DNA of 41,418 nt from Nitratireductor sp. (GCA_020441665.1 JAGRLT010000021.1:1-41418); one strand, 5' to 3'; positions 1-9,239 are shown, counted from the stretch's first letter. Translations and numbers: made by a program. Notes: a model not told the origin generated them from the sequence alone.

Positions 1-9
1 GATATGTTG

Positions 10-19
10 AGGAAGGAAG
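10..19 (+). promoter_or_regulatory. Ribosome binding site of pntA (GTG start)
   Basis: The purine-rich AGGAAGGAAG lies 4 bases before the GTG at 24. It supports that unusual start codon, and the protein then begins MKIGTPAEVFPGENRVA, which is the normal N-terminus of the family. Confidence 0.6.
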
Positions 20-23
20 TTAC

Positions 24-1595
24 GTGAAGATCGGAACACCTGCTGAAGTCTTTCCGGGCGAGAACCGGGTGGCGATGACACCCGCCAGCGCCGGTTTCCT
101 GCAGAAGCTGGGCTATGACTGCGCCATTCAGGCCGGTGCCGGCAAGGCGGCGGGGTTCTCGGACGCGGCCTATCGCGATGCCGGGGTCGAGGTGGTCAAG
201 ACCGTGGACGCGCTGTGGAAGAATTGCGACATCGTCGCCAAGGTGCGCCAGCCGAGCGGCGCCGAGCTCAAGCGGCTGCGCAAGGGCCAGACGCTGATCT
301 CCTTCTTCAATCCCGGCGGCAATGAAGAGGGCCTGAAGAAGGCGAGCGCGGCCGGGGCGAACGTCATCTCGATGGAAATGGTGCCGCGCATTTCGCGCGC
401 CCAGAAGATGGATGCGCTGTCTTCGATGGCCAACATCGCCGGCTATCGCGCGGTGATCGAGGCGGGGAACAATTTCGGCCGCTTCTTCACCGGCCAGGTG
501 ACCGCCGCCGGCAAGGTGCCGCCGGCCAAGGTGCTGATCGTCGGCGCCGGCGTCGCGGGCCTCGCCGCCATCGGCACCTCCACGGCGCTCGGCGCGGTGA
601 CCTATGCCTTCGACGTGCGCCCGGAAGTCGCCGAACAGGTCGAATCCATGGGCGCCCAGTTCGTCTATCTGGATTTCGAGGAGGCCCAGCAGGACGGCGC
701 GGCCGCCGGCGGCTATGCCAGCGTTTCCTCGCCGGAGTTCCGCGAGGCGCAGCTCAGGAAGTTCCGCGAACTGGCGCCCGAGATGGACATCGTCATCACC
801 ACCGCGCTGATCCCCAATCGCGAAGCCCCGAAACTGTGGCTCGAAGACATGGTCAAGGCCATGAAGCCGGGCTCGGTGATCGTCGATCTGGCAGCCGAGC
901 GCGGCGGCAATGTGGAGGGCACGGTCAAGGACGAGAAGGTCGTCACCGACAACGGCGTCACCATCATCGGCTATACCGACTTCCCCTCCCGCATGGCGGC
1001 CCAGTCCTCGACGCTCTATGCCACCAATATCCGCCACATGATGAGCGACCTGACGCCGGAAAAGGACGGCCGGATCGTCCACAACATGGAGGACGACGTC
1101 ATCCGCGGCGCAACCGTGACCTATGACGGCGGGATCACCTTCCCGCCGCCGCCGCCCAAGATCCAGGCAATCGCGGCCAAGTCCCGGGAAAAGCCGAAGG
1201 AACTGACGCCGGAGGAAAGGCGCGCCCAGGAGGCCGCCGCCTTCAAGGCGCAGACCCGCCAGCAGGTGGCCCTGCTCGCCATTGGCGGCATCCTGCTGCT
1301 GCTGGTCGGCCTGGTCGCCCCGGCGAGCTTCATGCAGCATTTCATCGTCTTCGTGCTGTCGGTCTTCATCGGCTTCCAGGTGATCTGGAACGTCAGCCAT
1401 TCCCTGCACACGCCGCTGATGGCGGTGACCAACGCCATCTCGTCGATCATCATCCTCGGCGCCCTGATGCAGATCGGGTCGGGGAGCTATCTGGTGATCG
1501 CGCTTGCCGGCCTGTCCGTCTTCATGGCCGGGATCAACATCTTCGGTGGCTTTCTCGTCACCCGGCGCATGCTCGCCATGTTCCAGAAATCCTAA
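24..1595 (+). CDS. pntA: NAD(P) transhydrogenase subunit alpha (PntA, fused form)
   Basis: This is the NAD(H)-binding subunit of the membrane transhydrogenase, which uses the proton gradient to reduce NADP+ with NADH. The 523-residue protein has the soluble domain I with the PRISRAQ motif at about 121-127 and the dinucleotide-binding GAGVAG at 174-179. A charged linker around 380-410 leads to a hydrophobic C-terminal part (about 415-520) with several membrane helices. Domain I and the membrane part are in one chain, as in E. coli and Rhodobacter PntA. Many alphaproteobacteria instead split them into PntAA and PntAB. It starts at GTG and lies 12 bp before pntB, so the two are co-transcribed. 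The call is firm. Confidence 0.97.
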   Translation: MKIGTPAEVFPGENRVAMTPASAGFLQKLGYDCAIQAGAGKAAGFSDAAYRDAGVEVVKTVDALWKNCDIVAKVRQPSGAELKRLRKGQTLISFFNPGGNEEGLKKASAAGANVISMEMVPRISRAQKMDALSSMANIAGYRAVIEAGNNFGRFFTGQVTAAGKVPPAKVLIVGAGVAGLAAIGTSTALGAVTYAFDVRPEVAEQVESMGAQFVYLDFEEAQQDGAAAGGYASVSSPEFREAQLRKFRELAPEMDIVITTALIPNREAPKLWLEDMVKAMKPGSVIVDLAAERGGNVEGTVKDEKVVTDNGVTIIGYTDFPSRMAAQSSTLYATNIRHMMSDLTPEKDGRIVHNMEDDVIRGATVTYDGGITFPPPPPKIQAIAAKSREKPKELTPEERRAQEAAAFKAQTRQQVALLAIGGILLLLVGLVAPASFMQHFIVFVLSVFIGFQVIWNVSHSLHTPLMAVTNAISSIIILGALMQIGSGSYLVIALAGLSVFMAGINIFGGFLVTRRMLAMFQKS

Positions 1596-1607
1596 GGAGT
1601 CCGGTCG

Positions 1608-3041
1608 ATGGAATTCGGTTTCACAACCGCCGTCTATGTTGTTGCGGCTGTCCTGTTCATCCTGTCCCTGGGGGGCCTGTCGGGCCAGGAAAGCGCCAAG
1701 CGCGCCATCTGGTACGGCATTGTCGGCATGGGCCTGGCCGTTGTCGCCACGCTGATCGGCCCCGGCTCCGGCCTGTGGCTGCTCTCCCTCATCCTGATCG
1801 CCGCCGGCGGCATCATCGGCTATTTCGTCGCCCAGCGCGTCCAGATGACCGAGATGCCGCAGCTCGTCGCCGCGATGCACTCGCTGGTCGGCCTTGCCGC
1901 CGTCTTCGTCGGCTACAACGCCTATATCGAACTCGGCAACGTGCTGGCCATGGGCGAGGAGGAACGCCATGCGCTTGAGGGCTTCGCCGCCATCCTGGCC
2001 CACAAGACGCCCGTCGAGCAGGCGATCCTGAAGGTCGAGGTCTTCCTCGGCGTCTTCATCGGCGCGGTGACCTTCACCGGCTCGGTCGTCGCCTTCGGCA
2101 AGCTGGCCGGCAAGGTCACCTCGAAGGCCGTGAAGCTGCCCGGCGGGCACATGCTGAATGCGGGTGCTGCCGGCCTCAGCCTGCTGCTGCTGATCCTGTT
2201 CGTCAACGGCGCGGGCATCTGGACACTGGTTCTGATGACCCTGCTTGCCTTCTTCATCGGCTATCACCTGATCATGGGCATTGGCGGCGCCGACATGCCG
2301 GTGGTGGTGTCGATGCTCAACTCCTATTCAGGCTGGGCGGCGGCGGCCATCGGCTTCTCGCTCGGCAACGATCTTCTGATCGTCGTCGGCGCGCTGGTCG
2401 GCTCGTCGGGCGCGATCCTGTCCTACATCATGTGCAAGGCGATGAACCGATCCTTCGTCTCCGTCATCCTCGGCGGCTTCGGCAACACCACCGGACCGGC
2501 GATGGCGGTCGAGGGCGAACAGATCGCCATCGACGCCGACGGGGTTGTCGCCGCCCTGGAAGACGCCGACAGCGTCATCATCGTTCCGGGCTACGGCATG
2601 GCCGTCGCCCAGGCCCAGCAGAACGTCGCCGAACTGACCCGCAGGCTGCGCGCCAAGGGCAAGCAGGTACGCTTCGCCATCCATCCGGTGGCCGGCCGCC
2701 TGCCCGGACACATGAACGTGCTTCTGGCCGAGGCCAAGGTGCCCTACGACATCGTGCTGGAAATGGACGAGATCAACGAGGACTTCCCGGAAACCGACGT
2801 CGTCATCGTTATCGGCTCGAACGACATCGTCAATCCCGCCGCCCAGGAAGACCCGAACTCGCCGATCGCCGGCATGCCGGTGCTGGAAGTCTGGAAGGCA
2901 AAACAGGTCTTCGTCTCCAAGCGCGGCCAGGGAACCGGCTATTCCGGCATCGAGAACCCGCTCTTCTACAAGGACAACACCCGCATGTTCTATGGCGACG
3001 CCAAGAAATCCCTCGACGGCCTCCTGCCAATGCTGGGATGA
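1608..3041 (+). CDS. pntB: NAD(P) transhydrogenase subunit beta (PntB)
   Basis: This is the second subunit of the proton-translocating transhydrogenase. Roughly residues 1-265 form many hydrophobic helices, the proton channel domain II. The C-terminal part from about 290 is the NADP(H)-binding domain III, with the conserved [15 protein letters not shown] stretch and the later [10 protein letters not shown] and [10 protein letters not shown] motifs. The length of 477 residues is close to E. coli PntB. The ATG follows AAGGAG by a short spacer, 12 bp after pntA. The product supplies NADPH for biosynthesis and redox defence. Confidence 0.97.
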   Translation: MEFGFTTAVYVVAAVLFILSLGGLSGQESAKRAIWYGIVGMGLAVVATLIGPGSGLWLLSLILIAAGGIIGYFVAQRVQMTEMPQLVAAMHSLVGLAAVFVGYNAYIELGNVLAMGEEERHALEGFAAILAHKTPVEQAILKVEVFLGVFIGAVTFTGSVVAFGKLAGKVTSKAVKLPGGHMLNAGAAGLSLLLLILFVNGAGIWTLVLMTLLAFFIGYHLIMGIGGADMPVVVSMLNSYSGWAAAAIGFSLGNDLLIVVGALVGSSGAILSYIMCKAMNRSFVSVILGGFGNTTGPAMAVEGEQIAIDADGVVAALEDADSVIIVPGYGMAVAQAQQNVAELTRRLRAKGKQVRFAIHPVAGRLPGHMNVLLAEAKVPYDIVLEMDEINEDFPETDVVIVIGSNDIVNPAAQEDPNSPIAGMPVLEVWKAKQVFVSKRGQGTGYSGIENPLFYKDNTRMFYGDAKKSLDGLLPMLG

Positions 3042-3076
3042 ACGTCAGGACGTATCGGACCGGGCGGCACAGGCGA

Positions 3077-3108
3077 GGCGGCACTCCGGCAGGCGTCCGG
3101 CTGCCGCC
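3077..3108 (+). other. Hairpin downstream of pntB
   Basis: GGCGGCA (3077-3083) pairs with TGCCGCC (3102-3108), and an inner CCGG pair strengthens the stem. No T-run follows. It may stabilise the pntAB message or attenuate transcription into the next gene, but it is not a standard intrinsic terminator. Confidence 0.3.
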
Positions 3109-3141
3109 ATCTCGATTGCCGGGCCCGCAAGGAAGCTCCCA

Positions 3142-3441
3142 ATGTCCGATCTGACCATCCGCTATTTCGACAGCGAAACCAGGGGGCGCTATACCGCCAT
3201 CGTGCCTGGTATCGAGGGCGAAGGCGAACTGACCCTTTCCAAGGTCTCGCCGACGCTCGTCATCGCCGATCACACCTACGTGCCCGACACCCTGCGCGGG
3301 CGCGGCGTGGCGCGGGCGCTGGCCGAGCGGCTGATCGCCGATGCGCGCGAAAAGGGGCAGCGCATCGTACCGCTCTGCCCCTTCGTGCGCGCCCATGCGG
3401 AACGGCATCGCGCGGAACTGGCCGATGTCATACAATGGTAG
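3142..3441 (+). CDS. Small GNAT-type N-acetyltransferase (YidJ/PF14542-like)
   Basis: A single-domain 99-residue protein of the small GCN5-related type. The acetyl-CoA pyrophosphate-binding loop is seen in YVPDTLRGRGVARALAERL (about residues 47-65, R-G-R-G-V-A). It is followed by the typical end VPLCPFVRAHAERH. Such proteins are believed to acetylate small or protein amines, but the substrate of this subfamily is usually unknown. I chose the ATG at 3142 because AAGGAAGC precedes it and the family begins there; the frame stays open further upstream without homology. It lies 100 bp after pntB and could be read from the same transcript. Confidence 0.8.
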   Translation: MSDLTIRYFDSETRGRYTAIVPGIEGEGELTLSKVSPTLVIADHTYVPDTLRGRGVARALAERLIADAREKGQRIVPLCPFVRAHAERHRAELADVIQW

Positions 3442-3536
3442 TCCCGCAACCGCGCTTTCAGGTGCCGGGATCCGGACGTTGATCCGGCCGAAACACCCCC
3501 ACGACAACATTGCCAGCCTGTAAGGAAGCATTCGAC

Positions 3537-3914
3537 ATGATGACCTTTGCCCGATCCCTTGCCCGGCCCCTTGTCCGGCCCCTTGCCCGGCCCCTTGGCC
3601 AATCCATGGTCCTTGTCGCCATGTTGGCAGCGCTTGGCGCCTGCTCGTCCGAGACCGAGACCGCGACCGAGAACAAGAATGAGAGCAAGAGCGGCAACGC
3701 CGGCGACGACCAGGCGCTTTGCGTCCTCGAACGGGCCGCCGAACTTGTCGGGATGGACGATCCGTCGGATGAGCAGATCATGGCGATCACCGGCGCTTCG
3801 CGCGTGCGCCGTGCGCTCGACGGTGAGCCGATGACGATGGAACTGCTGCCGTTCCGCGCGACTGTGATCCTCGACCCCGAAAGCCGCAAGGTGATCAGCG
3901 CCAATTGCAGCTGA
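3537..3914 (+). CDS. Putative lipoprotein, peptidase inhibitor I78 family
   Basis: A 125-residue secreted protein. It begins with a long arginine-rich N-region containing a RPL repeat, then a hydrophobic core (SMVLVAMLAALGAC), where LGAC is a plausible lipobox with Cys at about 36. After an acidic/asparagine-rich linker the C-terminal 65 residues have the I78 pattern: a Cys near the start, LVGMDDPSDEQI, a GASRVRRALDGEPMTMELLPFRATVILD stretch broadly like the family core, and a final Cys. This family includes periplasmic serine-protease inhibitors. The ATG at 3537 follows TAAGGAAG; a TTG at 3510 in the same frame is less likely. It converges with the ureohydrolase gene, 15 bp away. Confidence 0.7.
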   Translation: MMTFARSLARPLVRPLARPLGQSMVLVAMLAALGACSSETETATENKNESKSGNAGDDQALCVLERAAELVGMDDPSDEQIMAITGASRVRRALDGEPMTMELLPFRATVILDPESRKVISANCS

Positions 3915-3929
3915 GGCGGCCTCCGGGCT

Positions 3930-4883
3930 CTATCTTCCCCTGACCGGCAGCGCGCAGAGCATCTCGAACAGAAAGTTTGCCGCGATCACGGCGGTGTTTC
4001 CCGCCGGGTCGTAGGGTGGCGAGACCTCGACCAGATCACAGCCGACGAGATTGAGTCCCGCCGTTCCCCGGATGATCTCGAGCCCCTGCATCGTGGTCAG
4101 GCCGCCGACCTCTACCGTGCCGGTTCCCGGCGCAAAGGCCGGATCAAGCGCGTCGATATCGAAACTCAGATAGACCGGCGCATCGCCGATGGTCTCGCGA
4201 ACCCTCGCCATCAGCGGCTTCAGCGACTGGTGCCAGCACTCCTCGGACTGAATGACCGTCCAGCCCTTGTCGCGGCCCCAGTCGAAATCCTCCGGCGCGT
4301 AGCCGCTGCCGCGCAGTCCGATCTGGAAAACCTTGTCGTTCTGCAGACAGCCCTCCTCCCAGGCGCGGCGGAAGGGACAGCCATGGGCGACCTTTTCGCC
4401 GAACATGTGCTCATTGGTGTCGGAATGAGCGTCCACATGGATCAGCGCCACGGGTCCGTGCCGGTCCCGCATCGCCCGCAGAATGGGCCAGGTCAGCGTG
4501 TGGTCACCGCCCAGCGTCAGCGGTATCGCGCCATGGCTCAGGATCTGCGCATAGTGCCGCGCGATGATCTCGACGGATTTCTTCAGGTCGAAGGTATTGA
4601 TCGGCACATCGCCGATATCGGCCACCTGCATATGGTCAAACGGCGCTGCCCGGGTCGCCATGTTGTAGGGGCGGATCATCCGGCTTTCGTCCCGGATCTG
4701 GCGCGGGCCAAGACGGGTGCCGGGACGGTTGGAGGTGCCGATATCCATCGGAATGCCGACGAAGCAGGCATCCAGCCCGGCAGCGCTTGCCTGTACGGGC
4801 AGGCGCATCATCGTCGCGGGGCCGCCGAACCGGGGCATTTCGTTGCCGCCAAGCGGCTGATTGAAGCTTTCCTGAGCGGCCAT
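3930..4883 (-). CDS. speB: Agmatinase-family ureohydrolase (agmatinase / guanidinobutyrase type)
   Basis: A manganese enzyme that hydrolyses a guanidino group to urea and an amine. In its 317 residues all metal ligands are visible: H128 in GGDHTLT, D151/H153/D155 in HVDAHSDTN, and D242/D244 in SFDIDALDP. The N-terminal RFGGPATMMRLP and the length resemble bacterial agmatinase, guanidinobutyrase and guanidinopropionase. These cannot be told apart by eye, so the symbol is tentative. The upstream LysR gene, the PuuB-like oxidase and the Pot-type uptake system fit a role in catabolism of an imported guanidino amine. A possible LysR site lies about 90 bp upstream. Confidence 0.88.
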   Translation of the reverse strand: MAAQESFNQPLGGNEMPRFGGPATMMRLPVQASAAGLDACFVGIPMDIGTSNRPGTRLGPRQIRDESRMIRPYNMATRAAPFDHMQVADIGDVPINTFDLKKSVEIIARHYAQILSHGAIPLTLGGDHTLTWPILRAMRDRHGPVALIHVDAHSDTNEHMFGEKVAHGCPFRRAWEEGCLQNDKVFQIGLRGSGYAPEDFDWGRDKGWTVIQSEECWHQSLKPLMARVRETIGDAPVYLSFDIDALDPAFAPGTGTVEVGGLTTMQGLEIIRGTAGLNLVGCDLVEVSPPYDPAGNTAVIAANFLFEMLCALPVRGR

Positions 4884-4970
4884 GGCAGGACCCTTTCGTG
4901 CAAGACACCCGTCTGAACCAAGGGCTATGACGGATCAGACGGCACTGACATAAGTAAATGGAAATGAATC

Positions 4971-4988
4971 GATTTTCCCTGACAAATG
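4971..4988. promoter_or_regulatory. Putative LysR binding site before the ureohydrolase gene
   Basis: The sequence GATTTTCCCTGACAAATG has the ATT-N10-AAT spacing and the CAAATG end shared with sites at 5901-5918 and 7992-8009. It lies in the 118-bp gap between lysR and the ureohydrolase gene. This is inference from three similar sites. Confidence 0.4.
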
Positions 4989-5001
4989 AACCGCCGCGCG
5001 G

Positions 5002-5895
5002 TCACTTCCTGCACTGATCGGTCAAGGCCTTGCAGAAGAGCTGCACGATCTTCGGCTGGCGACCCAGCTTGCAGACCAGTTCCATCGTGCAGATGAAATT
5101 GTCCTCATGCAGCGGCAACTGGCGCAGCCGGCCGGCCGCCACATGCGGCTCGGCGGCGTGATCGGGCAGCAGGCCGATATAGCGGCCGCTCAGCACGAAG
5201 AGGATCTGCGCCTCGATATCATCGACGATCCGGTCGGCCTCGATCACCTTCTGGGTTCTCTGGCGCTGCCGGTTCCAATATCCGCGATGCACCCAGACAC
5301 AGGCATCCATCTCGTCCTGGGTGACCTCGCGATCCGTCTGCCGCACCAGCGGATGCGACTGGCCGCAATAGAGCGAGTGGCTTTCCTCATACAGCCGCTC
5401 ATAGGACAGGCCGCCGACCTTGTTGTCGAAACTGCCGATCCCGATATGGAATCGGCCATCATTGAGACCGCTCAGAATGCTCTGGGGGCGCTCGATGGAC
5501 AAATCGACCTTGATCCCGGGCGCGGTGTCCAGCAGGCTGTTGATGGTCTGCGGCAGGCGCATGCTGGGATCGGTTGCCACACAGTCCACCACCGCGACCC
5601 GCAAATGCCCGACAAGGCTGCCCTTGAGCGCGGTCAATTCGTTCGAGTGGCTGTCGAGCCATTGCATCAGATCGGTGGCGATCTCATGCACACGCTGCCC
5701 CTTCTCGGTCAACTGGAACCCGCGCCGCCCGCGCTGGCACAGCGTCATCCCCAGCCGGGTCTCAAGCGCGGTGATATGGTTGGAGATCGTCGGCTGGCTG
5801 AGACCAAGCTCAGCCTGAGCGGCCGAGAAGCCCTTGTTGCGAACCACACTGTCGAAAACAGCCAGCAGATGGAGATCGGGGCCGGAGAGTTTCAT
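5002..5895 (-). CDS. LysR-family transcriptional regulator
   Basis: A 297-residue LysR protein. The N-terminal winged helix-turn-helix covers about residues 5-65, including AAQAELGLSQPTISNHITALETRLG. The remaining 230 residues form the periplasmic-binding-like effector domain. It is divergent from the cupin gene and is followed on the same strand by the ureohydrolase gene, the usual setting of a regulator of its neighbours. Similar CAAATG-bearing sites occur before the ureohydrolase, the cupin and potA. The effector is probably the imported guanidino or amine compound, which is inference. Confidence 0.92.
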   Translation of the reverse strand: MKLSGPDLHLLAVFDSVVRNKGFSAAQAELGLSQPTISNHITALETRLGMTLCQRGRRGFQLTEKGQRVHEIATDLMQWLDSHSNELTALKGSLVGHLRVAVVDCVATDPSMRLPQTINSLLDTAPGIKVDLSIERPQSILSGLNDGRFHIGIGSFDNKVGGLSYERLYEESHSLYCGQSHPLVRQTDREVTQDEMDACVWVHRGYWNRQRQRTQKVIEADRIVDDIEAQILFVLSGRYIGLLPDHAAEPHVAAGRLRQLPLHEDNFICTMELVCKLGRQPKIVQLFCKALTDQCRK

Positions 5896-5900
5896 GCTTC

Positions 5901-5918
5901 CATTGAATTAGGCAAATG
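5901..5918. promoter_or_regulatory. Putative LysR binding site in the lysR/cupin divergent promoter
   Basis: CATTGAATTAGGCAAATG matches the site before potA at 12 of 18 positions, including both ends. It lies directly next to the lysR start, where an autoregulatory LysR site is expected. Confidence 0.45.
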
Positions 5919-5925
5919 AAAGCTA

Positions 5926-5946
5926 TTGTAAAGCCGGATTTTACAA
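5926..5946. promoter_or_regulatory. Inverted repeat in the lysR/cupin divergent promoter
   Basis: TTGTAAA (5926-5932) and TTTACAA (5940-5946) are perfect inverted arms around a 7-bp spacer. It is a second candidate operator beside the CAAATG site, and its pairing resembles the T-N11-A half-sites of LysR proteins. Confidence 0.4.
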
Positions 5947-6083
5947 CGCCCGCCCGCTCCTATGCTTCCCCGACCGGAGCCCGGCCGCGCCATCCTCCCG
6001 GCGCCCTGCCGCCAGTTCCCTCCGGCAACAGGCTTTTCCACACGGCGTCGGAACCGACCCGCGCCGCACAATCGGAGACAACA

Positions 6084-6449
6084 ATGACCTCTATCATTCG
6101 CCTCGGCAAAGACGGGTTGAGCACCGGCGATCTTGAACCCTGCGCGGTCGTTCCCGCTGAAGCGGTGCTGTCGGGCGAAGCCCGGGAGACCGGCGCGGTG
6201 CACTACGAAGTGGCGGACGGCCGGTTCATGATCGGCACCTGGGAATGCACCCCCTATGCCGAACATCTGAGCTATCCCGAGACCAGCGAATTCTGCCTCG
6301 TGCTTTCGGGCCGCGTCGCGCTGACCGACGGTTCGGGCAGGACCGAGGAATTCGGACCCGGTGACAGCTACATCCTGCCCAGGGGATTCGAGGGCCGCTT
6401 CGAAGTGCTGGAGACCCTGCGCAAGGTTTACGTGCTGTTCAACGACTGA
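6084..6449 (+). CDS. Cupin-domain protein (DUF861 / ureidoglycine-hydrolase-like)
   Basis: A 121-residue single-domain cupin. The barrel motifs are seen in GTWECTPYAEHLSYPETSEFCLVLSGRVALTDG (about 52-84) and FGPGDSYILPRGFEGRFEV (about 92-110). It resembles the small cupins of the Cupin_3 group often found beside FAD-dependent amine or amino acid oxidases. Its reaction is not known; sensing or binding a substrate is as likely as catalysis. I placed the start at the ATG at 6084, after GGAGACAAC. The open frame upstream to 5916 is low-complexity and not family-like. It lies 55 bp before the oxidoreductase gene. Confidence 0.8.
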   Translation: MTSIIRLGKDGLSTGDLEPCAVVPAEAVLSGEARETGAVHYEVADGRFMIGTWECTPYAEHLSYPETSEFCLVLSGRVALTDGSGRTEEFGPGDSYILPRGFEGRFEVLETLRKVYVLFND

Positions 6450-6504
6450 CCGGCCGCCTTCGGCGCAGTCCCGATTTGCGGCCCGTGCTTGAGGACCAAG
6501 GACC

Positions 6505-7899
6505 ATGACCCTGCTTCACTCAAAAAGCCTCGGCGATACCGTGTTCTTTCCCTTCTGGCTCGACACGCCGGAGGCACCCGAGCCGGAAGCGCCGCTGACG
6601 CAAACGACGCGGGCGGATCTGGTGATCGTCGGCGGCGGTTTCACCGGCCTTTGGGCGGCCATCATCGCCAAGGAAGCTGATCCGGCGCTGGATGTGGTTC
6701 TGATCGAGGCGGAGAAGATCGGCCATGGCGCTTCCGGTCGTCCGGGTGCCATCGTCTCCACCTCGGTGATGCATGGCCTGCACAACGCCATCCGCATCTT
6801 CCCCAACGACCTGCCGCAGCTCGAAGCGCTGGGTCAGGCCAATATCGCCGGCTTTCACGACACCCTGTCGCGCCATCGCATCGACTGCGATGCGGAGTGG
6901 AATGGCGAACTGACCGTGGGCATCGGGGAGGAAAGCCTGCCCGGCCTGCGCGAGGAATACGAGCTGCACAAGGCGCATGGCCACGAGGTATCCTTTCTGG
7001 GGGCGCGCGAAGTACGCTCGGAATTGAACTCTCCGATTTTTTCCGGCGGGCTGTGGAACCACAAGAACAGCGGCATCCTCAATCCGGCCAAACTGCTCTG
7101 GGGGCTGAAGCGCGCGGCCGCAAACCTCGGCACGCGGATCTATGAGCACACGCCGCTGGAACGGATGGAGGAGGATGGGCTTTCGGTTGCCGTCATCACC
7201 CCCGGGGGCCGGGTGACCGCACCGCGGGTGCTGCTGGCGACCAATGCCTTTGCCGCCGGCGACCGGCGGATCCGTCAGCGGGTGGCGATGGTGCGGGACC
7301 GGATCCTGGCAACCGAGCCGCTCAGCCCCGAACAGATGGACCGCATCGGCTGGCGGAACCGGCAGGGCGTCTACGACACCCGCACCCAGCTCAACTACAT
7401 GCGGCTGACGCGGGACAACCGCATCATATTCGGCGGCCGGCTCGGCTATTTCTACGGCTCGCCCCGCGATCCCGAGCACGACCGCACACCGCAGCCCTAT
7501 GACCGGCTCGCCGCGGCCTTCTTCCGCACCTTCCCGCAGTTGGACGACATCCGCTTCACCCATGCCTGGAGCGGACCGATCGCCCTTACCACCCGGATGG
7601 CGGTGCATTTTCAGAGCTATCTCGGCGGCAAGGCGGTCTATGCCGGCGGCTATTCCGGCTTCGGCGTATCCGCCAGCCGGTTCGGCGCGGAAATCGGCCT
7701 TGCCAAATTGCAGGGCGCAAAACGCCCGGAACTGGATCTGGAGTTTGCCCGCACCATGCCCGGCCGCATCCCGCCGGAACCCTTCCGCACCCTCGGCGCA
7801 CGGATCACCATGCATGCGCTCGACACCGCCGACAGCAAGGGCGGATGGCGCAGGCTGTGGCTCGCCATGGTGGGCAGGCTGGGCTTCCCGCTGTCCTGA
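6505..7899 (+). CDS. FAD-dependent amine/amino acid oxidoreductase (DAO family, PuuB-like)
   Basis: A 464-residue flavoprotein of the D-amino-acid-oxidase fold. The N-terminal FAD-binding motif is DLVIVGGGFTGLWAAI (GGGFTG at 43-48), with the acidic residue of the second strand in VVLIEAEKIG. The sequence resembles gamma-glutamylputrescine oxidases and other oxidases of N-substituted amines. It ends with GGYSGFGVSASRFGAEIG, the usual C-terminal FAD contact. It probably oxidises an amine taken up by the neighbouring Pot-like system. It follows the cupin gene by 55 bp. Confidence 0.85.
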   Translation: MTLLHSKSLGDTVFFPFWLDTPEAPEPEAPLTQTTRADLVIVGGGFTGLWAAIIAKEADPALDVVLIEAEKIGHGASGRPGAIVSTSVMHGLHNAIRIFPNDLPQLEALGQANIAGFHDTLSRHRIDCDAEWNGELTVGIGEESLPGLREEYELHKAHGHEVSFLGAREVRSELNSPIFSGGLWNHKNSGILNPAKLLWGLKRAAANLGTRIYEHTPLERMEEDGLSVAVITPGGRVTAPRVLLATNAFAAGDRRIRQRVAMVRDRILATEPLSPEQMDRIGWRNRQGVYDTRTQLNYMRLTRDNRIIFGGRLGYFYGSPRDPEHDRTPQPYDRLAAAFFRTFPQLDDIRFTHAWSGPIALTTRMAVHFQSYLGGKAVYAGGYSGFGVSASRFGAEIGLAKLQGAKRPELDLEFARTMPGRIPPEPFRTLGARITMHALDTADSKGGWRRLWLAMVGRLGFPLS

Positions 7900-7991
7900 C
7901 GCCGCCCGGCCTGAGGATGCGGACGGGCCGATTTCATCGGCTTCGGCCGCGCATTTGGCCTTGTTTCGCGGCAAATAGCAGCCCTAAGATA

Positions 7992-8009
7992 CATTTGTGC
8001 CGGCAAATG
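7992..8009. promoter_or_regulatory. Putative LysR binding site before potA
   Basis: CATTTGTGCCGGCAAATG is a perfect inverted repeat (CATTTG, 6-bp spacer, CAAATG). It lies in the 235-bp gap between the oxidoreductase gene and potA, 126 bp before the potA start. Its end GGCAAATGAAA is repeated at the lysR/cupin promoter. Confidence 0.5.
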
Positions 8010-8134
8010 AAACCTTTTTGGCGGCGTTATTTTCTGCTGACCGCGGCAGGTTCTAACATGGTCGAAACCTACGGGCACGCGACCCTTTCGGTGACCGGCG
8101 ATCCGGCTCCCCGGCAGACAAGGATAGAGCAGCA

Positions 8135-9235
8135 ATGCGTCAATCGGTTCGACAGGAAGCCGCGCAGACCGGGCGTGGCGGCGCCCTCTCCGTGGAGGCG
8201 GTGACGAAGTGGTTCGGCACCTACCGCGCGCTCGACGCGGTCTCCCTCGAGATTCGATCCAACGAATTCTTCACCCTTCTCGGCCCTTCCGGCTGCGGCA
8301 AGACCACGCTGCTGCGCATGATCGCGGGCTTCGAGAGTTCGAGCGAAGGGCGCATCCTGCTCGACGGCAACCCGATTTCCAGCCTGCCGCCCTATGAGCG
8401 GCCGATCAACACCGTGTTCCAGTCCTACGCGCTGTTTCCGCATATGACGGTGGCCGCGAATGTCGGCTTCGGCCTCAAGATGCAAGGCCGGGCGGAGGCG
8501 GAAATCGCCGACACCGTGAGAGAGATGCTGCGGCTGGTGCAACTGGACCATCTGGCCGAACGCAAGGTGGCGCAACTGTCCGGCGGCCAGCAGCAGCGCG
8601 TGGCGCTGGCGCGGGCGCTGGCACCGCGTCCCAAAGTGCTGCTGCTCGACGAACCGCTCTCGGCACTCGACCTCAAGCTGCGCCAGGCCATGCAGATCGA
8701 GCTCAAGCGGCTGCAGCGGGAACTGGGCATCAGCTTCGTCTTCGTCACCCACGACCAGGAGGAAGCGCTGACGATGTCGGACCGCATCGCGGTCATGAGC
8801 GAGGGAAGGCTTCTGCAGGTCGGCAGCCCGGAAGACATCTATGAGCGGCCGGTCAACCGCTTTGTGGCCGATTTCATCGGCGAGACCAATTTCATCGAGG
8901 GCACGCTCGACAAGACCGGATCGGTCTTCACCACCAGGACCGGCGCGAAGCTGCGGGTCGGCAAGCAGGGTGACGCCGATGCCGGCGAAGCGACGCTGGC
9001 AATCCGCCCCGAGCAGCTGCATCTCGTCAAATCCGCCAAGCAGAACACCCTTCCCGGCGCGATCGAGAGCGTGGTCTATTTCGGCACCGACAGCCATGTC
9101 TATGTGCGCTGCGACGGCGGGCTGAACCTGGTGGTGCGCGAACAGAACAGCCGCGGCGGCGTCAGTGCATTGCGGGAGGGCCAGCCGATCCATGTCGAGG
9201 TCCCCGCCGACACGTCCCGCATCCTGAAAGGCTGA
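8135..9235 (+). CDS. potA: Polyamine-type ABC transporter ATP-binding protein (PotA-like)
   Basis: A 366-residue ATPase of the spermidine/putrescine importer class. Visible motifs are Walker [10 protein letters not shown] (50-58), signature LSGGQQQR (148-155), Walker B KVLLLDEP (167-174) and the H-loop THDQEE (H206). A C-terminal TOBE-type regulatory domain follows from about residue 245. It is the first gene of potABCD, 5 bp before the permease gene. The neighbouring ureohydrolase and amine oxidase suggest the substrate is a polyamine or guanidino amine. The exact substrate cannot be read from the sequence. Confidence 0.92.
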   Translation: MRQSVRQEAAQTGRGGALSVEAVTKWFGTYRALDAVSLEIRSNEFFTLLGPSGCGKTTLLRMIAGFESSSEGRILLDGNPISSLPPYERPINTVFQSYALFPHMTVAANVGFGLKMQGRAEAEIADTVREMLRLVQLDHLAERKVAQLSGGQQQRVALARALAPRPKVLLLDEPLSALDLKLRQAMQIELKRLQRELGISFVFVTHDQEEALTMSDRIAVMSEGRLLQVGSPEDIYERPVNRFVADFIGETNFIEGTLDKTGSVFTTRTGAKLRVGKQGDADAGEATLAIRPEQLHLVKSAKQNTLPGAIESVVYFGTDSHVYVRCDGGLNLVVREQNSRGGVSALREGQPIHVEVPADTSRILKG

Positions 9236-9239
9236 CCCG

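Noticed and set aside
6520..7974. 484-codon minus-strand frame opposite the FAD oxidoreductase
   Set aside because: Mirror frame of a well-supported flavoprotein gene; no start site or homology.
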